A stretch of 11,946 bases of DNA, taken from assembly GCA_005887855.1 (NCBI GenBank), contig VBQB01000071.1, positions 1-11,946 on the forward strand. Direction: 5' to 3'. Position numbers and translations under genes: made by a program. Shown piece after piece: positions 6,837 to 11,946 of the stretch; the stretch's first letter is position 1; each line of letters begins with the position of its first letter. The DNA comes from Verrucomicrobiota bacterium (lineage in GTDB: Bacteria > Verrucomicrobiota > Verrucomicrobiae > Chthoniobacterales > UBA10450). The notes below the pieces were generated by a model. That model did not search any database. It was not told the origin of the DNA and saw nothing but the letters and a program-made list of their open reading frames with translations.

Positions 6837-6911
6837 TCAAACATTTCCTTTATTCGAATCGTTTCATTGCCTAATTCTGTCTAACGAGTCACAAGAGCAG
6901 AGCAGCCACGG

Positions 6912-7490
6912 CTAGGGATGCCGAGCATGCGGCGGTGTTTTTTTTTGCGCCTTTTGTGCCTTTTCTTTTTCTGAAGCGGCGAGGGCGTCACGTTGTTGCT
7001 GGGCGTATTCGCGCGCCCATTTTGCTGTCAATTCCGCAAGCTGGGCTTGTGCGGTGTAATCAGACTTGGCAATGCTTGCGGCAATATCCAGGTCATTAGT
7101 TAGTTGAGACGACTGGACCTTGAATTGGTATTGCCCATCTGTAACGACGGTGCTGGCTGAATCGACTTGCTCGAGCAAGGTAACCTTCGTTCCCGGCGCA
7201 AAACCAATGACTCCTGAATCAATCGGGACAGACGCTCGCTGAAGCAGAAAAAACGTTCCGTCAGGTGCCAAGCGTCGTTGGGGCGTGACGGGACGACTAG
7301 GCGTCGGCTTGGCAGCACCTTGTTGTGCGGCGAGGCGTTTGGGCTGGGTGGGACGAGCAGCAGCCGTCGGCTTTGGAGCACTGCGTTGCGTCGGAGTAGG
7401 CGCACTGGGTTGCGCTGGCCCAGGCGCATACCAGCGCCATAGCAGGTAACCGACGATCACAACGGCGATGACGCCCAATATCGCTTTCAC
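6912..7490 (-). CDS. Membrane-anchored protein with a Pro/Ala-rich linker and a compact, possibly SH3-like, domain
   Basis: The 192-residue product has four parts. An N-terminal hydrophobic anchor spans about residues 3-18 (AILGVIAVVIVGYLLW). A Pro/Ala/Thr/Gln-rich linker spans about 22-73. A compact beta-rich domain spans about 74-132 (LAPDGTFFLLQRASVPIDSG, IGFAPGTKVTLLEQVD, VVTDGQYQFKVQSSQLTNDL), whose strand pattern suggests an SH3-like fold. An Ala/Gln/Lys-rich C-terminal helix (KWAREYAQQQRDALAASEKEK) ends in a basic tail. The likely role is a periplasmic or envelope-facing binding protein tethered to the inner membrane; the ligand is unknown. The start is GTG 7490, placed right before the anchor, without a clear ribosome site. 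The SH3 assignment comes from strand pattern and the PGTKVTLL turn, not from a catalytic motif, so it is an inference. Confidence 0.7.
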   Translation of the reverse strand: MKAILGVIAVVIVGYLLWRWYAPGPAQPSAPTPTQRSAPKPTAAARPTQPKRLAAQQGAAKPTPSRPVTPQRRLAPDGTFFLLQRASVPIDSGVIGFAPGTKVTLLEQVDSASTVVTDGQYQFKVQSSQLTNDLDIAASIAKSDYTAQAQLAELTAKWAREYAQQQRDALAASEKEKAQKAQKKTPPHARHP

Positions 7491-7637
7491 GGTGTTTGGT
7501 ATGGGATTAAGCCAATCGGAATGTTCAAGTTTAAGCCGAAGAATTCACCCTGAGCCGCAATCTTATCAAGGAATAAGGCTGGGCGCGATGAAAAAGATGA
7601 TGTGAATTGCTAAACCGGATGCGACGTTCGCGCTCCA

Positions 7638-7781
7638 TTATTTACCCCGTTGCCCTTGCTTTCCCCTTGTCCTCGGTCCGGGGTGGGCAGCACGCCATTC
7701 GCGTTGTTTTCGCGTGTAATACTCGCGCCAGTATTCGGCCGTGCGTATTCGCGGCCGGCCGCGCTTTTTTTTCTTACCCAT
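7638..7781 (-). CDS. Very small basic protein with an AT-hook-like motif
   Basis: A 47-residue, strongly basic product starting at ATG 7781: MGKKKKRGRPRIRTAEYWRE, then YYTRKQREWRAAHPGPR and a Lys/Arg/Gly/Gln tail. KKRGRPRIR matches the core of an AT-hook (Arg-Gly-Arg-Pro flanked by basic residues), which in other proteins inserts in the minor groove of AT-rich DNA. The middle could form a short amphipathic helix. A DNA- or RNA-binding role is inferred from this alone. The frame stays open upstream to 7928, but that extension reads poorly. No strong ribosome site is visible, and the run of A/T before the ATG is the only feature. It faces the MaoC gene divergently, with two strong hairpins between them. 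Confidence 0.5.
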   Translation of the reverse strand: MGKKKKRGRPRIRTAEYWREYYTRKQREWRAAHPGPRTRGKQGQRGK

Positions 7782-7957
7782 AAAATCAAGATACCTGATC
7801 GCGCAGCGCAAACAGATGATAAAGGCTGTTCCGAATGCCTTCAATCTCTCGCCTACGTAGCCGATCGCGTTGGCTCGCCCAGCACACGGTGTCGAATGGC
7901 CGCGCATCACTGAATAGATCAGAGCCACGCTTATCTCGGCGCGCTGTGAATTTTACA

Positions 7958-7979
7958 CATTGCTCAATCCTGAGCAATG
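7958..7979. promoter_or_regulatory. Perfect 9-bp inverted repeat upstream of the MaoC gene
   Basis: CATTGCTCA and TGAGCAATG are exact reverse complements separated by ATCC. The element lies between divergent genes, 64 nt before the MaoC start chosen here. It could be an operator for a dimeric regulator, or a terminator-type stem without a T tract. The second arm overlaps an upstream ATG at 7977 that I do not take as the real start. Confidence 0.5.
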
Positions 7980-8004
7980 GCGCATGAATGTGGCTACGCG
8001 TCTT

Positions 8005-8030
8005 CAGGGACGCGACACAGTCCGTCCCTG
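8005..8030. repeat. 8-bp stem-loop in the MaoC leader
   Basis: CAGGGACG (8005-8012) pairs exactly with CGTCCCTG (8023-8030) around a 10-nt loop (CGACACAGTC), only 12 nt before the MaoC ATG. It looks like the short palindromic elements scattered between genes in many Verrucomicrobiota. If transcribed, it would sit where it could cover the ribosome-binding region. Confidence 0.45.
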
Positions 8031-8042
8031 CATGGTTTCAGA

Positions 8043-8498
8043 ATGAAAGAACACTACTTCGATGATTTGAAAGTGGGCGATCTCTTTAAATCCGAATCGC
8101 TCGAAGTCACCGAGAAGCAGGTCATCGAGTTCGCCCACAAATTTGATCCGCAGATGTTTCATCTAAACCGTAAGAGTGCCGAGCGAACAATTTTCAAGGG
8201 TTTGATTGCGAGTGGCTGGCATACGGCGGCGATGACCATGCGTCTGTTTGTGCAAACATTGAATTTTGCCGAAGGCGCCATCGGTCTGGGCGTGGACGAG
8301 TTGCGTTGGCCCAACGCGGTGCGACCCGGAGATGTATTAAAGGTTGAAACCGAGATTGTCGATCTTCGGCCGTCCCGTTCGAAACCGAAATACGGGATTA
8401 TTCGTCTGCGCAACGTGACGACAAATCAGCGCGGCGAAATTGTGCAGACGATGTTGGCAAGCGCAATGGTGCCGCGGAGGGCGAGCATAGCGGAATAA
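8043..8498 (+). CDS. MaoC-like hotdog-fold dehydratase
   Basis: The 151-residue protein matches single-domain MaoC/(R)-hydratase-like proteins, which typically hydrate enoyl-CoA thioesters or a related acyl substrate. It starts MKEHYFDDLKVGDLFKSESL, with the family-typical EVTEKQVIEFAHKFDPQMFH near the N-terminus. The hydratase catalytic pair appears as D35 and H40 (FDPQMFH), with the Asp-x4-His spacing of R-specific enoyl-CoA hydratase. It continues with LIASGWHTAAMTMRLFVQT, GLGVDELRWPNAVRPGDVLKV and a final beta strand (IVQTMLASAMV). The exact substrate is unknown; neighbours do not form a fatty-acid or PHA cluster. A longer frame from ATG 7977 is possible, but the extra 22 residues are unlike the family and are read through two hairpins, so ATG 8043 is preferred. 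The Shine-Dalgarno signal is weak. Confidence 0.88.
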   Translation: MKEHYFDDLKVGDLFKSESLEVTEKQVIEFAHKFDPQMFHLNRKSAERTIFKGLIASGWHTAAMTMRLFVQTLNFAEGAIGLGVDELRWPNAVRPGDVLKVETEIVDLRPSRSKPKYGIIRLRNVTTNQRGEIVQTMLASAMVPRRASIAE

Positions 8499-8527
8499 AT
8501 CGTAATAAGTGCCTGACTAGTGACGCA

Positions 8528-8569
8528 GGCTCGGAAGCCCGCGCGCGGCACAGGCAAGATGCCTGTGTT
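8528..8569. terminator. Twin hairpins between convergent genes, possible bidirectional terminator or palindromic repeat
   Basis: The stronger stem pairs CACAGGCA (8549-8556) with TGCCTGTG (8560-8567) around an AGA loop, extendable by two G-T pairs. A smaller stem, GGCT-CGGA-AGCC, precedes it at 8528-8539. The element fills the 77-nt gap between the convergent MaoC and aldo/keto reductase genes, so it may end transcription from both sides. There is no long T run, so a dispersed palindromic repeat is equally possible. Confidence 0.45.
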
Positions 8570-8575
8570 CCGAAT

Positions 8576-9565
<990 letters not shown>

Positions 9566-9570
9566 GTGTG

Positions 9571-10506
9571 TTAAATTTCGGTTGTCACCTTTATCGCGGT
9601 CGCAAAATCGTCCGGCATTGGTGCTTCAAAGCTTTTCCAGTCACCGGTGGTTGGGTGTCGAAACCCAAGTTTCCAGGCATGCAACATTTGCCGCGGAAAA
9701 TTCTTCGCCGCGTGTGTCGCATAGACTTTATCGCCAAGCACAGGATGACCGAGGTGATGAAGATGCACCCGAACCTGGTGGGTGCGTCCGCTATGCAGCC
9801 GGCACTCGATCAAACTGGCCTGCTCTCCCGAGCGAACGACGCGATATTCAGTTTTGGCGACACGGCCGCGCGATGAGGTCACGCTCATTCGTTGTCGATG
9901 CACGGGATGTCGCCCGATTTTTTCTTCGATTACGCCTATCGTTTTACGCAATTTTCCAGCAACCAGGGCAAGATAAATCTTTTCCACGACGCGCTCGGCA
10001 AATTGCTTCGATAAGTCCCGATGCGTCTCGTCGTTTTTCGCGACGACCAGGCAGCCGCTCGTTTCTTTGTCGAGGCGGTGAACGATTCCCGGGCGTTCTT
10101 TTCCGCCGATGCCCGATAGGGTCGCGCAATGGCTGAGCAACGCGTTAACCAAAGTGTGTTGACGATGACCAGCGCCCGGATGAACAACGAGGCCAGCCGG
10201 TTTATTGATGACAATAAGATCGTTGTCTTCGAAAAGAACCTCGAGCGGAATCGGCTCTGGTTGATTGTCTATCTTCTCCAGCGACGGCTCGGTCAATTCG
10301 ATTTTATCTCCGGCCCGAACCAAATAGCGCGGCCGGGTAATTTCGCCATTGAGCCTGAGGAACCCGGTGCGAATTAGTTGCTGAAGCCGGGAGCGCGAAT
10401 ATCCCGGAAGTTCTTTTGCCAGAAAAAGGTCGAGCCGAAGCTGTGCGTTCTGTTTCGGCACGACCAACTCGATCCTTATCGATCTTTCGTCTGGAAGTTG
10501 TCTCAT
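9571..10506 (-). CDS. rluD: Large-subunit rRNA pseudouridine synthase, RluD-like
   Basis: It converts selected uridines to pseudouridine in 23S rRNA; E. coli RluD acts on helix 69. The 311-residue layout is standard. An N-terminal S4 RNA-binding domain lies at about residues 21-70 ([40 protein letters not shown]). The catalytic domain follows, from [20 protein letters not shown] to the signature [12 protein letters not shown], with catalytic D146, and then [20 protein letters not shown] and [11 protein letters not shown]. RluD, RluA and RluC share these motifs; the S4 domain and length fit RluD best, but the exact target site is inferred. The ATG at 10506 has only a weak AGAG signal upstream. 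It is the first gene of a unit with the aldo/keto reductase, divergent from the kinase gene. Confidence 0.92.
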   Translation of the reverse strand: MRQLPDERSIRIELVVPKQNAQLRLDLFLAKELPGYSRSRLQQLIRTGFLRLNGEITRPRYLVRAGDKIELTEPSLEKIDNQPEPIPLEVLFEDNDLIVINKPAGLVVHPGAGHRQHTLVNALLSHCATLSGIGGKERPGIVHRLDKETSGCLVVAKNDETHRDLSKQFAERVVEKIYLALVAGKLRKTIGVIEEKIGRHPVHRQRMSVTSSRGRVAKTEYRVVRSGEQASLIECRLHSGRTHQVRVHLHHLGHPVLGDKVYATHAAKNFPRQMLHAWKLGFRHPTTGDWKSFEAPMPDDFATAIKVTTEI

Positions 10507-10625
10507 GAGTGGAGCTCTGGTTTATGAGATGCCTCCCGCTGTTTTCCGGTCGCGGTTGGCACCTCTTTGCTCTGAAACTTGCGAATGTTACAGTCGGTTC
10601 GATGGCCATTGAAGGGAACGCGCCG
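10507..10625. other. Divergent intergenic region between rluD and the kinase gene
   Basis: This 119-nt region should hold promoters for both directions. A TTGGCA at 10556-10561 is a possible -35 for the kinase, but no good -10 follows at the right spacing. A GAAGGG run at 10611-10616 is the ribosome site that supports the kinase start at 10626. I saw no operator-like palindrome. Confidence 0.4.
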
Positions 10626-11946
10626 ATGATACAAACATGCCCGGCTTGCGGAACGGCGATTGACACAACCGATGCGGAACCCCTGGCGCGCCTGACCTGT
10701 TCGAAATGCGGAGAGAAAATGCGGGTGCAACGGAAGTTCGATCATTTCCTTGTGCTCGAGACGCTTGGTGTTGGCGGCATGGGCACGGTTTATAAGGCAC
10801 GTGACACTCTGTTGGATCGCATGGTGGCGCTGAAACTGTTGCGCAAGGATCTCAGCGGCGAAAAGGAACACACCCTTCGATTGCAACAGGAGGCACGTGT
10901 CGCGGCCTCGGTGAATCATCCGAATGTCATTCAGGTTTTCTCCTCCGGAACCGATCACGGACAATTTTATATTGTGATGGAATTGGTCGAACACGGAAGT
11001 CTCGACGACCTGATCGAGCAGCGAAAGCGCTTGCCGGAAGAGCAAGTGCTTGAGTCGGGCATTCAAGTCGCAAAAGGGCTGCGGGCGGCGCATCGGAAAG
11101 GTCTTATTCATCAGGACGTGAAACCAGCTAACATTTTGTTTTTCGATGAACACACAGCGAAAATCAGCGACTTCGGTCTGGCGGGCGCGGCGTCGGAAGG
11201 ATCTGACATGCGGGGCGAGATTTGGGGCACCCCGTATTATGTCGCGCCGGAGCGCTTGAACAATGAGACGGGAGATTTCCGCAGTGATATCTACAGTCTC
11301 GGGGCAACGCTTTTTCAGGCCGTCGCAGGCAAAGCACCGATCGAAGGCGACACAAATTCTGCCATCGCGTTGCGCGATTTAAAAAGCCGGCCCCTCGATT
11401 TGCACACCATCGCGCCGGACGTTTCGGCCACGACGGCCCGTATTCTTCAACGCATGATCGCGCCTGATCCCGCGCAACGGTTTTCTACTTACGAGGAGCT
11501 CATTGCAGAGCTTGAGCAGGCGCAACGTGCTTTGAAAAAGATGGGCCATATCGATCGTGCGCGCACGAAGCGGCAGCCGCGGTTCTTGATTAGTGTAGCC
11601 TTGCTCATCGGGCTGGCGGCGACGGCGACGTTCTTCTGGATGCGTGGATCGCAGGAGAATGCTGGAGCCAGCGCATCCCCAGCCTCACCGGTTCCGTTGG
11701 CCGAGCACAAAACGGAAGAGAAAAGCCTGGCGCGATCTGCGGCGGAGGCAGAGGAAAGAAAAAAGATTGTCGAACTCGAGAGGGCCTCGTGGAACACGGC
11801 GCTCGTCAAATACAGGGAGCAGATCGCTCTCTATGATTTTGCCGGAGCGAGCGCAACGATTAAGAATGTGGAATTGAGCGAAGCATCATTAAGACAGGCA
11901 CGGGAAGCAGCAGTAAGAAGAGTGGGTTGGCTGTTGGATTGGAAGA
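10626..11946 (+). CDS. Membrane-anchored Ser/Thr protein kinase with an N-terminal zinc ribbon (3' end outside the window)
   Basis: The 440 visible residues begin with a zinc-ribbon-like motif, C5-x2-C8 ... C25-x2-C28. A Hanks-type kinase domain spans about residues 38-300. It has a Gly-rich loop LGVGGMGTVYKA (48-53), the lysine VALK (K70), a C-helix glutamate in LQQEARVAASVNHPN, catalytic loop IHQDVKPANI (D164, K166, N169), DFG (182-184) and GTPYYVAPE (to 209). A transmembrane segment at about 320-338 (FLISVALLIGLAATATFFW) puts the kinase inside the cell and the C-terminal part outside. That part starts with an Ala/Ser/Pro stretch, then a charged helix. The catalytic loop has HQD instead of the common HRD. 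ATG 10626 fits the GAAGGG site at 9 nt spacing; ATG 10602 is in frame eight codons upstream. The protein continues past the right edge, so its sensor region is unknown. Confidence 0.93.
   Translation, partial: MIQTCPACGTAIDTTDAEPLARLTCSKCGEKMRVQRKFDHFLVLETLGVGGMGTVYKARDTLLDRMVALKLLRKDLSGEKEHTLRLQQEARVAASVNHPNVIQVFSSGTDHGQFYIVMELVEHGSLDDLIEQRKRLPEEQVLESGIQVAKGLRAAHRKGLIHQDVKPANILFFDEHTAKISDFGLAGAASEGSDMRGEIWGTPYYVAPERLNNETGDFRSDIYSLGATLFQAVAGKAPIEGDTNSAIALRDLKSRPLDLHTIAPDVSATTARILQRMIAPDPAQRFSTYEELIAELEQAQRALKKMGHIDRARTKRQPRFLISVALLIGLAATATFFWMRGSQENAGASASPASPVPLAEHKTEEKSLARSAAEAEERKKIVELERASWNTALVKYREQIALYDFAGASATIKNVELSEASLRQAREAAVRRVGWLLDWK

Noticed and set aside
7977..8042. Longer MaoC start at ATG 7977
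   Set aside because: The extra 22 residues are unlike the family and are encoded by hairpin sequence; MKEHYFDDL is the typical family start.
10503..11153. Minus-strand open frame of 216 codons opposite the kinase gene
   Set aside because: The plus strand there encodes a full set of kinase motifs; this is a shadow frame.

Overview
The window reads as chromosomal DNA of a soil-type Verrucomicrobiota, probably the Chthoniobacterales / Candidatus Udaeobacter group. This is inferred from overall protein flavour: an S74-type chaperone tail ending in a coiled coil, a GH25 lysozyme with family-typical wording, a zinc-ribbon plus membrane-anchored Ser/Thr kinase, and many short secreted or membrane proteins of unknown function. 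No rRNA or tRNA gene, CRISPR array, transposase or phage module was seen. Genes are short, loosely packed and on both strands.

Layout. 1-341: C-terminal end of an S74 (tail-fibre chaperone) protein. 497-1264 (+) and 1370-1750 (-): two convergent membrane proteins of unknown function. 1930-2440 (-): a secreted protein gene broken by a one-base frameshift. 2564-2932 (-): a cupin. 3119-3721 (-) and 3773-4801 (-): tag (3-methyladenine DNA glycosylase I) downstream of a class I fructose-bisphosphate aldolase, spaced like an operon. 4802-5397: mostly unassigned, with one possible small basic protein. 5416-6104 (+): a GH25 lysozyme relic that has lost its catalytic segment and its reading frame. 6237-6836 (-) and 6912-7490 (-): a secreted four-cysteine protein and a membrane-anchored protein with a compact, possibly SH3-like, domain. 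7638-7781 (-): a tiny AT-hook-like basic protein. 8043-8498 (+): MaoC-like hotdog dehydratase, convergent with 8576-9565 (-), an aldo/keto reductase that follows rluD (9571-10506, -) at 5 nt. 10626-11946 (+): a Ser/Thr protein kinase divergent from rluD and running off the right edge.

How it fits together. The recognisable genes are housekeeping or general metabolism: glycolysis/gluconeogenesis, alkylation repair, 23S rRNA modification, redox, acyl-thioester hydration and signalling. They do not form one pathway. I found no coherent new multi-gene system. The points worth a second look are small. There are two clearly disrupted secreted-protein genes. An imperfect repeated block lies upstream of both the broken secreted-protein gene and the cupin. 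Three strong hairpins sit around the MaoC gene. The kinase carries HQD in place of the usual HRD. The tiny AT-hook-like protein is also notable.
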